Below are positions 17,443 to 25,144 of a stretch of 64,000 nucleotides of DNA, one piece after another (the stretch's first letter is position 1; each line of letters opens with the position of its first letter). The DNA lies in assembly GCF_011758655.1 (NCBI RefSeq), contig NZ_JAAMPA010000001.1:2356001-2420000 (forward strand). The letters run 5' to 3'. A program made the translations under genes and the position numbers. The DNA is from Modestobacter marinus (GTDB lineage Bacteria > Actinomycetota > Actinomycetes > Mycobacteriales > Geodermatophilaceae). Under the pieces are notes generated by a model. The model had not been told where the DNA came from and made no database searches. It saw only the letters and a program-made list of their open reading frames with translations.

Positions 17443-18045
17443 TCAGCTCCAGCGGCCCTGGAGCACCAGCGCCGGCCGGTCGGCGTGGTCGGCGAGGACC
17501 ACCGCGTCGGCCAGTGCCGCCGGGTCCACCTCGTCGTCGTAGCGGTCGAAGGCCGGCAGCTCCCAGGCGCGGTCGGCCGGTGCCCGCCGCCGCCGGGCGG
17601 CCGGGCTGATCCGCAGGTGGACGACGACGTCGAAGGCCAGCCCCAGCCCCTGCAGCAGCGAGCCCGGCACGAGCAGCACCCCACCGGGTGGGGCCGGGCG
17701 GTACCCCGCGCGCGCGGCCCGGTCCCGCTCGACGTCCCACAGCGCGGGCAGGTGCTCCCCGGTGCCCCGGGGCCCGCACCGGTCCAGCACCTCACGGGCC
17801 AGGGCACCGGCGTCCAGCCAGTCGCTGTAGCGGGCGTCGGGGTCGGTGCGGCCGTGCTCCAGCCGCAGCGACGCCGGTCGGTAGAAGCCCTCGGCCGGCA
17901 CCACGACCGCCGGCCGGCTCAGCGAGGGCAGCCGTGCGGCCACGGCGTCGGCGAGCACCTGCGGACCGGTCGTCCCCGGTGCGCCGGGCAGATCCGGTCC
18001 GTCGACGGCGACCCGGAGCGAGGCCGCCCCGGGTTCCGGCGGCAC
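17443..18045 (-). CDS. Uridine-kinase-like P-loop protein with degenerate Walker A
   Basis: About 200 aa from GTG 18045. It begins LRVAVDGPDLPGAPGTT, where nucleoside kinases have DGxxGSGKT, so the P-loop Lys is lost. The body (AEGFYRPASLRLEHGRTDPDARYSDWLD, then LLVPGSLL) matches the uridine kinase-like proteins of actinobacteria. Sequence upstream of the GTG still looks protein-like (LSPDALADRLAELL), and a CTG at 18111 overlaps the ANTAR stop as CTGA. The true protein may therefore be 222 aa with a CTG start. Function is uncertain. Same direction as the ANTAR gene. Confidence 0.6.
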   Translation of the reverse strand: MPPEPGAASLRVAVDGPDLPGAPGTTGPQVLADAVAARLPSLSRPAVVVPAEGFYRPASLRLEHGRTDPDARYSDWLDAGALAREVLDRCGPRGTGEHLPALWDVERDRAARAGYRPAPPGGVLLVPGSLLQGLGLAFDVVVHLRISPAARRRRAPADRAWELPAFDRYDDEVDPAALADAVVLADHADRPALVLQGRWS

Positions 18046-18107
18046 CTGGGACAGCAGCTCGGCCAGCCGGTCGGCCAGCGCGTCGGGCGAGAGCGGGAGC
18101 GGAGCGG

Positions 18108-18716
18108 TCAGCTGGGGGCCCCGGAGACGGCGTCGCGTGCGGGGAGGGCGTCGAGCACCTCGCCGGCGAGCTCGGCGGCCGGCCGGCCCTGGGACCTGGC
18201 CTGCCGGCGCAGCTCCTCGAACGCCTGGCGTGGGCTGCTGCCGTGCCGCTCGGCCAGGACACCGATGGCCCGTTCGATCGAGACGCGGGCGGCCAGCGCG
18301 TGCTCGAGCTGGGAGACGGTGCGCCGCAGCGCGGCGATCTCGTCGTCCCGCGGGTCGCCGCACGAGCCTGCACCACCCGCCGTGGGGGTCGGCGGACCCG
18401 CCGTCCGGGCCGCCCGGCGCGCCTGCCGGTCCGGCTCCGGTGCGGCGCCCACCTCGCCGGCCACGAGGTCGGCCAGGGTCATCGCCTCGACCAGCGCCAG
18501 CCCGTCGACCACCTCGCCCCAGCCCCCGCCGGAGTCACCGACCGCCCCGCCCGGTGCGTCCGCGAGGGCGGGCAGGGGACTGAGCACCGACCAGCCGCGT
18601 CTGGTCCGGACCACGAGGGCCGCGGGACCGCCGGACGGGCTCAGCAGCACGTCCGCCGGGAGCGCGGCCGCCACCGGCCGGCTGCAGGGCAGCGGTGTGC
18701 CGGTCATCGGTTCCAT
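18108..18716 (-). CDS. ANTAR-domain protein
   Basis: About 202 aa. The C-terminal ANTAR domain (about 130-195) contains EIAALRRTVSQLEHAL, the ERAIGVLAERHG helix and RQAFEELRRQA. ANTAR domains bind paired RNA hairpins and act as antiterminators. The N-terminal half has no recognisable sensor domain; no GAF or receiver signature is visible. ATG 18716 is chosen because GGGAGG lies 5-6 nt upstream. It is divergent from nothing: the mycoredoxin gene behind it runs the same way. A second ANTAR protein is at 46523. Confidence 0.75.
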   Translation of the reverse strand: MEPMTGTPLPCSRPVAAALPADVLLSPSGGPAALVVRTRRGWSVLSPLPALADAPGGAVGDSGGGWGEVVDGLALVEAMTLADLVAGEVGAAPEPDRQARRAARTAGPPTPTAGGAGSCGDPRDDEIAALRRTVSQLEHALAARVSIERAIGVLAERHGSSPRQAFEELRRQARSQGRPAAELAGEVLDALPARDAVSGAPS

Positions 18717-18809
18717 CACGGCCTCCCTGGGTGCCGGGGCTCGATCGGCGGGAGGCGGACCGCAGCCCCCGGGTGGACGATCATCGCTCCCCGGGGCCAC
18801 GGCCGGCGA

Positions 18810-19073
18810 TCACGCGCCGGGCAGCTGCGCGAGCTGGGCCTTCACCTGGTCGATGCTGGGGTTGGTGAGCGCCGAGCCGTCGGCGAAGACCAGCGTCGGG
18901 ACGGTGCGGTTGCCGCCGTTGGCCTGCATGACGATGTCGGCAGCGCCCTCCTCGACCTCGATGTTGACCTCGGCGTAGTCGATGCCGTCGCGGTCCATCA
19001 GCTTCTTCAGGCGCATGCAGTAGCCACACCAGTTCGTGGTGTACATCGTGACCGCGGCCGTCGGGGTGCTCAT
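18810..19073 (-). CDS. mrx1: Mycoredoxin Mrx1
   Basis: 87-aa glutaredoxin-like protein that reduces mycothiol-protein mixed disulfides. The active site is TTNWCGYC near the N-terminus, and the substrate-binding NGGNRTVPTLVFADGS segment is intact. Sequence and size closely match M. tuberculosis Rv3198A, which also lies next to uvrD2. It implies that the organism makes mycothiol. Divergent from uvrD2, which starts 139 nt away. Confidence 0.93.
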   Translation of the reverse strand: MSTPTAAVTMYTTNWCGYCMRLKKLMDRDGIDYAEVNIEVEEGAADIVMQANGGNRTVPTLVFADGSALTNPSIDQVKAQLAQLPGA

Positions 19074-19211
19074 CGGGTGGATCCTCCCTCGTGTCTCCCC
19101 CGGGGAGCCACCCGGGGAGGGTGGCCCGTGCCCGGGGCCTGCCGCTGGCCGAACGCACCGGGCCTGGGGATCCTTCCCCCGCCCGGCGGGAGCGGCTGGG
19201 AGGATCGGGTC

Positions 19212-21269
19212 GTGGCGATGCAGCGGGTCGAGGACGAGCGGGGCACCGCCGAGGGACCGACCGGGCCGGAGGCCGTGCTCGCGGGCCTGGACGAGCAGCA
19301 GCGGGCAGCGGCCGAGGCGGTGCGCGGGCCGGTGTGCATCCTCGCCGGCGCCGGGACGGGCAAGACCCGCACCATCACCCACCGGATCGCCTACGGGGTG
19401 CACCTGGGCGAGTACGTGCCCGAGCAGGTGCTCGCGGTCACCTTCACCGCCCGGGCGGCCGGTGAGCTGCGGGGCCGGTTGTCGGCGCTGGGCGTGGGCG
19501 GTGTCCAGGCCCGGACCTTCCACGCCGCGGCGATGCGCCAGCTGCGGTACTTCGCGCCGCGCGTGCTCGGCGGGCCGATGCCCGAGCTGATCGAGAACAA
19601 GCTGCGCGTCGTCGCCGGTGCCGCGACCCGGGCCCGGTTGACCACCGACCGCACCAGCCTGCGGGACCTGGCCAGTGAGATCGAGTGGGCGAAGACGACG
19701 CTGGCCACCCCGGAGGACTACCCGGCCCGGGCCGCGGCCGCCGGCCGCGACCTGCCCTTCGACGCCTCCGCCGTCGCCGAGGTGTACCGCGGGTACGAGG
19801 CGGCCAAGCAGCGCGACGGCGCCCTGGACTTCGAGGACCTGCTGCTGGTCACCGCCTACGCGATCGAGGAGCACCGCGACGTCGCCCGCGAGGTGCGCGC
19901 CCAGTACCGGCACTTCGTCGTCGACGAGTACCAGGACGTCAACCCGCTGCAGCAGCGGCTGCTGGACGCCTGGCTCGGCGGGCGCGCGGAGGTCTGCGTG
20001 GTGGGCGACCCCAACCAGACGATCTACTCCTTCACCGGCGCCGACCCCGAGTACCTGCTGGGCTTCGCCGACCGCTACGGCGACGCCGAGGTCGTCAAGC
20101 TCGAGCGCGACTACCGGTCCACGCCGCAGGTCGTCGGCCTGGCGAACCGGCTGATCGGCCAGGCACCGCCCCGCAAGGGGCTGCCCGGGCTGCGCCTGCT
20201 CGGCCAGCGGGCCGAGGGCCCGGCCCCGACCTTCGTCGAGCACCCCGACGAGCCGGCCGAGGCCGCGGCGGTGGCCCGCGCCTGCCGTGAGCTGGTCGAC
20301 GGCGGGCTGCCGGCCAGCGAGATCGCCGTGCTGTTCCGGATCAACGCCCAGTCCCAGGTCTACGAGTCCGCGCTGGCCGACCTCGGCGTCCCGTACGTGC
20401 TCAAGGGCGGGGAGCGGTTCTTCGAGCGGCCGGAGATCCGTGAGGCGGTGCTGCTGCTGCGCGGTGCGGCGGCCGGCGGGAACGACCCGGGCGCGCTGGT
20501 GCCCGCCGTCCGCGACGTGCTGGCCTCGACCGGCTGGGTGGAGCACCGGCCACCGCCGGGCGGCACCGCGCGCGACCGCTGGCAGTCCCTGGCCGCGCTG
20601 GTCGACCTCGCCGTCGACCTGGTGGCCGAGCAGCCCACGCTGGACCTGGCCGGCTTCGTGGCGCACCTGGCCGAGCGGGCCAACGCCCAGCACGCCCCCA
20701 CGGTGCAGGGGGTGACGCTGGCGTCGATGCACGCGGCCAAGGGCCTGGAGTGGGACGCCGTGTTCGTCGTCGGGCTGGTCGACGGCGTCGTCCCGATCGC
20801 CCAGTCGCAGTCCCGCCCCGAGGCAGTGGAGGAGGAGCGCCGGCTGCTCTACGTCGCGGTCACCCGGGCCCGCGAGCAGCTGACGCTGTCCTGGTCGCTG
20901 GCCCGCAACCCCGGCGGCCGCCGGTCCCGGCCGCGCAGCCGGTTCCTCGACGGACTGGCGCCGGACGCCGCGGCCGCGCCGCGCCGCCCGGCCAAGCGGC
21001 CGAAGGTCGTCCTCGAGGGGGAGGCGGGGGAGCTGTTCGAGCGGCTGCGGGCCTGGCGCAGCACCACCGCCGAGGCCGCGTCGGTGCCGGCGTACGTGGT
21101 GTTCACCGACGCCACGCTCCAGGCCATCGCCGAGACGCGTCCCACCACCGTGCGCGAGCTGTCGGCGCTGCCCGGTGTGGGGGCCCGCAAGCTCGACCTC
21201 TACGGCGCCGAGGTGATCGCCACCGTCGAGGGCGGACACGCCTCCGAGCAGGGCGGACACACCTCCTGA
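19212..21269 (+). CDS. uvrD2: ATP-dependent DNA helicase UvrD2, tetracysteine motif missing
   Basis: 685-aa superfamily 1A helicase. Walker A AGAGTGKTRT is near residue 47-55, VVDEYQDVNP and VGDPNQTIYSFTG follow, and SMHAAKGLEWD and YVAVTRARE complete the motor. An HRDC domain ends the protein (PAYVVFTDATLQ...LPGVGARKLDLYG, about 615-675). Mycobacterial UvrD2 has four zinc-type cysteines between motor and HRDC; here that linker contains none, and the whole protein has only three Cys. GTG 19212 is preceded by GGGAGGA at 7 nt; ATG 19218 is the alternative. Confidence 0.93.
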   Translation: MAMQRVEDERGTAEGPTGPEAVLAGLDEQQRAAAEAVRGPVCILAGAGTGKTRTITHRIAYGVHLGEYVPEQVLAVTFTARAAGELRGRLSALGVGGVQARTFHAAAMRQLRYFAPRVLGGPMPELIENKLRVVAGAATRARLTTDRTSLRDLASEIEWAKTTLATPEDYPARAAAAGRDLPFDASAVAEVYRGYEAAKQRDGALDFEDLLLVTAYAIEEHRDVAREVRAQYRHFVVDEYQDVNPLQQRLLDAWLGGRAEVCVVGDPNQTIYSFTGADPEYLLGFADRYGDAEVVKLERDYRSTPQVVGLANRLIGQAPPRKGLPGLRLLGQRAEGPAPTFVEHPDEPAEAAAVARACRELVDGGLPASEIAVLFRINAQSQVYESALADLGVPYVLKGGERFFERPEIREAVLLLRGAAAGGNDPGALVPAVRDVLASTGWVEHRPPPGGTARDRWQSLAALVDLAVDLVAEQPTLDLAGFVAHLAERANAQHAPTVQGVTLASMHAAKGLEWDAVFVVGLVDGVVPIAQSQSRPEAVEEERRLLYVAVTRAREQLTLSWSLARNPGGRRSRPRSRFLDGLAPDAAAAPRRPAKRPKVVLEGEAGELFERLRAWRSTTAEAASVPAYVVFTDATLQAIAETRPTTVRELSALPGVGARKLDLYGAEVIATVEGGHASEQGGHTS

Positions 21270-21280
21270 GGGTTTCTCGG

Positions 21281-21319
21281 TTAATTCGATTGACCCGTCT
21301 CCGGCGGCTCCCCTAGCCT
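21281..21319 (+). promoter_or_regulatory. whiB7 promoter with AT-rich box
   Basis: TTGACC (21290-21295), an 18-nt spacer and TAGCCT (21314-21319) form a good housekeeping promoter. Immediately upstream is TTAATTCGA, an AT-rich patch in an otherwise very GC-rich window. WhiB7 proteins bind such patches beside the -35 with their AT-hook while held on sigma, so this fits autoactivation. The start of transcription should be near 21326. Confidence 0.75.
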
Positions 21320-21420
21320 TCGTCCCACCACCTGGGAGTGACCCAGGACGCACCACCCTGACGCAGACCGCAGGGAGACCGGCCGAGAGGCCGGGCTCCG
21401 ACCCCGGAAGGAGGGGCCCC

Positions 21421-21765
21421 GTGAACAGCACCGACCTGACCACCGCCGGCGTGCGCACCGTGACCTCGCCGGCCGTCGGCCTGCACCGCTCCCTCCCGGC
21501 CGATCAGATCGCCCTGATGGCGCCGTACGCCGCTCCGTGGAACGCCACCGGTCTGTCCATCGCCGGCGCTCCCACGGCTGTCCGTCTGCGCGGCCTGCTC
21601 GCCGCCGCCGGCACGACCGGCTTCCTCGCCACCGGTGCGCCCATCGGCACCGGGCAGCCGTCCGTCCAGACCACCGCACTGGCGGAGAACGCCGTCGTCG
21701 GCGCCTCCGCTCGGCACACCAGCAGCACCCCGGGTGACCTGCCCCCGGAAGACCCACTGGGCTAG
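21421..21765 (+). CDS. Leader ORF upstream of whiB7 (114 aa)
   Basis: The GTG start has AAGGAGG 6 nt upstream, the best ribosome binding site I saw in the window. Codons end almost always in G or C, so it is translated in the style of real genes. The product (starts MNSTDLTTAGVRTV) is rich in Ala, Thr and Gly, has only one Trp and no Cys, no membrane helix and no domain that I know. The stop is 22 nt before the terminator hairpin. A stalled or slowed ribosome here could change folding of the terminator. It may be a regulatory ORF, a functional small protein, or both. Confidence 0.65.
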   Translation: MNSTDLTTAGVRTVTSPAVGLHRSLPADQIALMAPYAAPWNATGLSIAGAPTAVRLRGLLAAAGTTGFLATGAPIGTGQPSVQTTALAENAVVGASARHTSSTPGDLPPEDPLG

Positions 21766-21787
21766 CACGCCCAGCAGGTCCTCCTCG

Positions 21788-21822
21788 AGGCCGCGGAACC
21801 CGGACACCGGGTACCGCGGCCT
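21788..21822 (+). terminator. Attenuator hairpin in whiB7 leader
   Basis: Arms 21788-21803 and 21807-21822 pair at 15 of 16 positions with a 3-nt loop, followed by TTCGTCTTG, which is T-rich for this genome. It lies between the leader ORF stop and whiB7, where it would block read-through in the uninduced state. Confidence 0.75.
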
Positions 21823-21924
21823 TCGTCTTGCTCCAGCGTCTCGACGAGCCCCCGCGGACCCCGGCCACCGGCCGGCGGGACCCCGCCGACCGGCCGCAGA
21901 GACGAAGGAAGAGGAGGAGCGGCC

Positions 21925-22263
21925 GTGCAGACCACGATCGACCCCGCGACGTCCCATCGCCGACCCGGGCTCGACCGCACGCACGTGTCCACCCAGGGCC
22001 CGGCCCGCGCAGGCACCCGTCGGGGACTGCCCTGCCGGGTGCAGGACCCCGACCTGTGGTTCGCCGAGTCCCCGGCCCAGCTCGAGCAGGCCAAGAGCCT
22101 GTGCGGCGGGTGCCCGGTCCAGGCGACCTGCCTGGCCGGCGCGCTCGACCGCGCCGAGCCCTGGGGGGTCTGGGGCGGGGAGATCTTCGACCACGGGGTC
22201 GTCATCCCCCGGAAGCGTCCCCGCGGCCGTCCGCCCAAGGTCCGTACCGAGGCCGCGGCATGA
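21925..22263 (+). CDS. whiB7: Transcriptional regulator WhiB7
   Basis: 112 aa iron-sulfur WhiB protein that switches on intrinsic antibiotic resistance together with the primary sigma factor. Four cluster Cys are visible: one in LPCRVQDPD, then CGGCPVQATC. The signature GVWGGEIFDHG follows, and the C-terminal AT-hook is RPRGRPPK, which separates WhiB7 from other WhiB classes. The GTG start has GAGGAGG upstream. It lies after uvrD2 as in M. tuberculosis (Rv3197A). It is controlled by an AT-box promoter and a leader attenuator. Confidence 0.95.
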   Translation: MQTTIDPATSHRRPGLDRTHVSTQGPARAGTRRGLPCRVQDPDLWFAESPAQLEQAKSLCGGCPVQATCLAGALDRAEPWGVWGGEIFDHGVVIPRKRPRGRPPKVRTEAAA

Positions 22264-22323
22264 GGCCGCAGCACCGGAGCACGTGGCTCCCGCCGGTCCG
22301 GCGCCCGCACCCCGGGCGACCGG

Positions 22324-22361
22324 CCACCCGGTGCACCTCCACCCGGTGCACCTCCACCCGG
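22324..22361 (+). repeat. Short 15-bp tandem repeat
   Basis: About 2.4 copies of CCACCCGGTGCACCT between whiB7 and the 54-aa ORF. Confidence 0.7.
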
Positions 22362-22400
22362 CCACCGCGCAGCGGTGCCGTCGCACCCTGAGGAATCGCG

Positions 22401-22565
22401 ATGTACTCGTTCGACCAGGACCTGAGCAGGTCCCACATGACCCGCCGGATGGCCGAGGCCGAGGCGTCGGCCCGGGCCCGGCGGCTGATCACCGCCCGGC
22501 GCTGGGCGCGCCGGGCGGAGCGGGCCTCGCAGCGGGCCGCCCGCGCGAGCTCCGCCGTCTGGTGA
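22401..22565 (+). CDS. Small basic protein downstream of whiB7 (54 aa)
   Basis: ATG with GAGGA 7 nt upstream, 54 codons. The product begins MYSFDQDLSRSHMTRRMAEA and continues as an Arg/Ala-rich amphipathic helix ending in SSAVW. Codon use is strongly GC-ending. I do not recognise it beyond noting that short Arg-rich proteins of this look are common in actinobacteria. Its position, same strand as whiB7 and before a terminator, suggests it belongs to the whiB7 transcript. Confidence 0.6.
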   Translation: MYSFDQDLSRSHMTRRMAEAEASARARRLITARRWARRAERASQRAARASSAVW

Positions 22566-22628
22566 CGACGGCGGGCGCGGGCTCCGCACAGCACCACTGG
22601 GCAGCACCACTGCACGGCAGCAGCCGCC

Positions 22629-22672
22629 GTCCGTTCCGACCGCGGGATCACACGCCCGCGGTCGGGACGGAC
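22629..22672. terminator. Bidirectional terminator
   Basis: 18-bp arms (22629-22646 and 22655-22672), with one G-T pair, between the convergent 54-aa gene and the ABC1 kinase gene. Confidence 0.75.
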
Positions 22673-22734
22673 CGGGCGGCTCCGCGCCACCCCGGAGGGC
22701 ACCCGGCCACGGTGCCGTCCGTGAGGACGACCGG

Positions 22735-24060
22735 TCAGCCGGCGAAGCCGGGCAGCCACTCCTCGCAGACGCCGCGGTAGGGCGCCTCGGCGTCGAGCTG
22801 GCACAGCACGCCGATCGACCCCATCGTCACCCGGTGGATGAGCAGGTAGGCCGGCGGCAGGTTCAGCTGGCGGCCCAGCCGGCTGGCGTCGCTCCGCGGG
22901 TCACCGATCCGGTTCGCCTGCTCCTGCATCCACGCCCGGTTGAACTGGAACGTCGGCGCCGACACGGGGGCGAGGAAGGGCATCAGGAAGTCCAGCACCC
23001 CCTGGGCGTCGACCTCGACGGACTCGCGGACGAACCCCTCGGCGCGCAGGTCGGCCAGCACGTCGTCGGCGCGGCCCTCCAGCGCCCAGCGCACCAGCCG
23101 GCCGATGGGCTCCGGGTGCCCGTCGGGCAGCCGGGCCGTGGCCCCGAAGTCGATGACCCCGAGCCGCCCGTCGGGCACCAGGCGGTAGTTGCCCGGGTGC
23201 GGGTCGGCGTGCAGCAGCCCGGCCCGTTGCGGACCGGAGAAGTGCAGCACCGACATCAGCAGCCCGGCCCGGTTGCGCTGTTCCCGGGTGCCGTCGGCGA
23301 TGACCCGGGACAGCGGGATGCCCTCGAGCCACTCGGAGACGATGACCTTCGGTGCGCTGGCCACCACCCGGGGGACGACGATCTGGTCGTCGCCGGCGTA
23401 CGCGGCGGCGAACGCCCGCTGCGCGTCGGCCTCCAGCCCGTAGTCCAGCTCCTCCTCCGCGCGCAGCTTGAGCTCGGCGATGAGCGGCTTGACCTCCATG
23501 CCGGGGAAGAGCACCGAGAACATCCGGGCGAACCGGGCGAGCTGGTTGAGGTCGGCCATCAGCGCGGTGCCGGCGCCGGGGTACTGGATCTTCACCGCGA
23601 CGTCCCGGCCGTCCCGCCACGTGGCCCGGTGCACCTGGCCGATGCTCGCCGCCGCGGCCGGGGTGTCGTCGAAGTCGCGGAACCGCTCGCGCCAGTTCCC
23701 GCCCAGCTGCTGGGCGAGCACCGCGTGCACGGTGCGCACCGGCATCGGCGGAGCCGCCTCCTGCAGCTTGACCAGCGCCTCGCGGTAGGGCCCGGCCATC
23801 TCCTCGGGCACGGCGGCCTCGAAGATCGACAGCTGCTGGCCGAGCTTCATGGCACCGCCCTTGAGCTGGCCCAGCACGGCGAACAGCTGTTCGGCCGTCT
23901 GCTGCTGCAGCTCAGCACTCACGTCCTCGGGCGCACGCCCCGAGAGCCGCTTGCCGATGCCCAGGGTGGCCCTGCCGGCAGCGCCGAGCGGCAGGGCGGC
24001 GAGCCGTGCCGTTCGGGACACCGCCCCCCGCGGGATGTCCCGTCCGGTGTCACTCACCAC
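22735..24060 (-). CDS. ABC1/ADCK-family (UbiB-like) atypical kinase
   Basis: 441 aa. Family marks are KxGQ (MKLGQQLS), the Ala-rich loop AAAASIGQVHRA, the Lys motif VAVKIQYP, the catalytic loop LLHADPHPGNY and DFGATARLP. UbiB/ADCK proteins are ATPases or kinases tied to isoprenoid-quinone metabolism; this one corresponds to M. tuberculosis Rv3197. It starts 13 nt after the stop of the E1-like gene on the same strand, so they are cotranscribed. Two adjacent GTG codons (24060, 24057) could serve as start. Confidence 0.9.
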   Translation of the reverse strand: MVSDTGRDIPRGAVSRTARLAALPLGAAGRATLGIGKRLSGRAPEDVSAELQQQTAEQLFAVLGQLKGGAMKLGQQLSIFEAAVPEEMAGPYREALVKLQEAAPPMPVRTVHAVLAQQLGGNWRERFRDFDDTPAAAASIGQVHRATWRDGRDVAVKIQYPGAGTALMADLNQLARFARMFSVLFPGMEVKPLIAELKLRAEEELDYGLEADAQRAFAAAYAGDDQIVVPRVVASAPKVIVSEWLEGIPLSRVIADGTREQRNRAGLLMSVLHFSGPQRAGLLHADPHPGNYRLVPDGRLGVIDFGATARLPDGHPEPIGRLVRWALEGRADDVLADLRAEGFVRESVEVDAQGVLDFLMPFLAPVSAPTFQFNRAWMQEQANRIGDPRSDASRLGRQLNLPPAYLLIHRVTMGSIGVLCQLDAEAPYRGVCEEWLPGFAG

Positions 24061-24073
24061 ACCAGTGTCCCCT

Positions 24074-25144
24074 CTACGGCGGTGGCGCGCCCCGGCCGGT
24101 CCCGCGACAGGCGCATCCCGGGTGTGGAGGCCAGCGGCGCAGGCGGGGCAGCAGGTCGGGCGGGCGCAGCTCGAGGGCCGCGCCGACGGTCACCGGGTCG
24201 TCGTCGCCGTCGAGGTGGGCCAGCACCTGGACCGCCGCGGTGACCGCGGTGAGCAGGCAGGTGACGGTGGCGCCGCTCGGGGCCGGCTCGACCGCGGCGA
24301 GCTGGGCGGCCAGCCGGGGCCACGCCGGGTCGTCGTCCCGCCGCCAGGCGTCGGCGCAGCGCAGGCAGCCGCCACCCGGGCTGCCCGGCAGCACGAGCGG
24401 GCCCACCACCCCGGTCTCCGCGCGCACCGTGGCGACCAGGTGCGGGGTGCCCGCCTGCTGCAGGGCCGCGGACAGGGGGTCGGCGGCCGCCCAGGGCCGG
24501 CACAGCACCACCAGGTCCGGTGCCCGGTCCGGGGGGAGCGGGCGGAGGTCGGTCAGCGGACTGGCCCGCCGGACGGCGTCGGCGGCCGCCAGCGCCCGGG
24601 GGCGTCCCTCGTCGGCCGCCGTCGCCCCGCCGACGACGGCGTCCTCGGCGCGGACCGGGCCCCGGTCCCGGACGTGCACCCACCCCACCCCGCTGGCGGC
24701 CAGCACGGCGGCGAGCGGTGCGCCCACCCGGGTGGCGCCGTCGACGACGACCGCGCTCTGCCGGCGGGCGCGCCACCGCCCGCCCGTGCCGGCCCGTGGG
24801 ACCGCGGCGGGCAGCTCCATGCCGGCCCGGGCGACCGCTGCCGGGCCGGGGTCGGTGGCCAGCAGGTCGGCGGCGGCCAGGTCGTGCAGCAGGCCGGTGC
24901 CGCGCAGCCCGGCCAGCAGGTCGTCCACCACGTCACCGGGCACGCCGTCGGCCACCGACTCGGCGCGCACCGTGCGCTCGCTCCGCCGGCCGTCCAGCCG
25001 GCGCAGCAGCGCGGTGACCTCTGCGCCGGCCGGGTGGACGCGCAGCCCGTCGCGCCCGTCGACGCCACCGATCTGCAGCAGCTCCGGGTCCAGCCGGAGC
25101 AGCGGCGTGGCGGCGGGCAGCAGCGGGTGCGGGCTCTCGGTCAC
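24074..25144 (-). CDS. E1-like (ThiF/TOMM cyclodehydratase-type) protein
   Basis: About 356 aa from GTG 25144. The N-terminal part (about 20-130) looks like the winged-helix, leader-peptide-binding region found before E1-like folds. A Rossmann-like core follows (AVVVDGATRVGAPLAAVLAA) whose glycine loop is degenerate. Zinc-type Cys pairs are present in GGCLRCADAW and, at the C-terminus, in HPGCACRG. Similar proteins occur beside ABC1 kinases in mycobacteria (Rv3196), where no function is assigned. It may activate a small protein or peptide, but the weak ATP loop makes catalysis doubtful. Confidence 0.7.
   Translation of the reverse strand: MTESPHPLLPAATPLLRLDPELLQIGGVDGRDGLRVHPAGAEVTALLRRLDGRRSERTVRAESVADGVPGDVVDDLLAGLRGTGLLHDLAAADLLATDPGPAAVARAGMELPAAVPRAGTGGRWRARRQSAVVVDGATRVGAPLAAVLAASGVGWVHVRDRGPVRAEDAVVGGATAADEGRPRALAAADAVRRASPLTDLRPLPPDRAPDLVVLCRPWAAADPLSAALQQAGTPHLVATVRAETGVVGPLVLPGSPGGGCLRCADAWRRDDDPAWPRLAAQLAAVEPAPSGATVTCLLTAVTAAVQVLAHLDGDDDPVTVGAALELRPPDLLPRLRRWPPHPGCACRGTGRGAPPP

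Larger units (their letters stand above)
21326..21924 (+). promoter_or_regulatory. whiB7 leader: structured 5' region, leader ORF and attenuator
   Basis: About 600 nt between promoter and whiB7. In order it holds a hairpin (21331-21347), a second hairpin (21379-21394), a leader ORF with a strong ribosome binding site (21421-21765), an intrinsic-terminator hairpin (21788-21822), then about 100 nt to the whiB7 ribosome binding site. whiB7/wblC genes elsewhere use a leader ORF and terminator to switch on when ribosomes stall, and this layout matches that plan. Confidence 0.7.

Noticed and set aside
17688-19211. Apparent 500-residue N-terminal extension of UvrD2
   Set aside because: It is low-complexity shadow translation of the kinase-like, ANTAR and mycoredoxin genes on the other strand. 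A ribosome binding site at 19198-19204 sets the real start.
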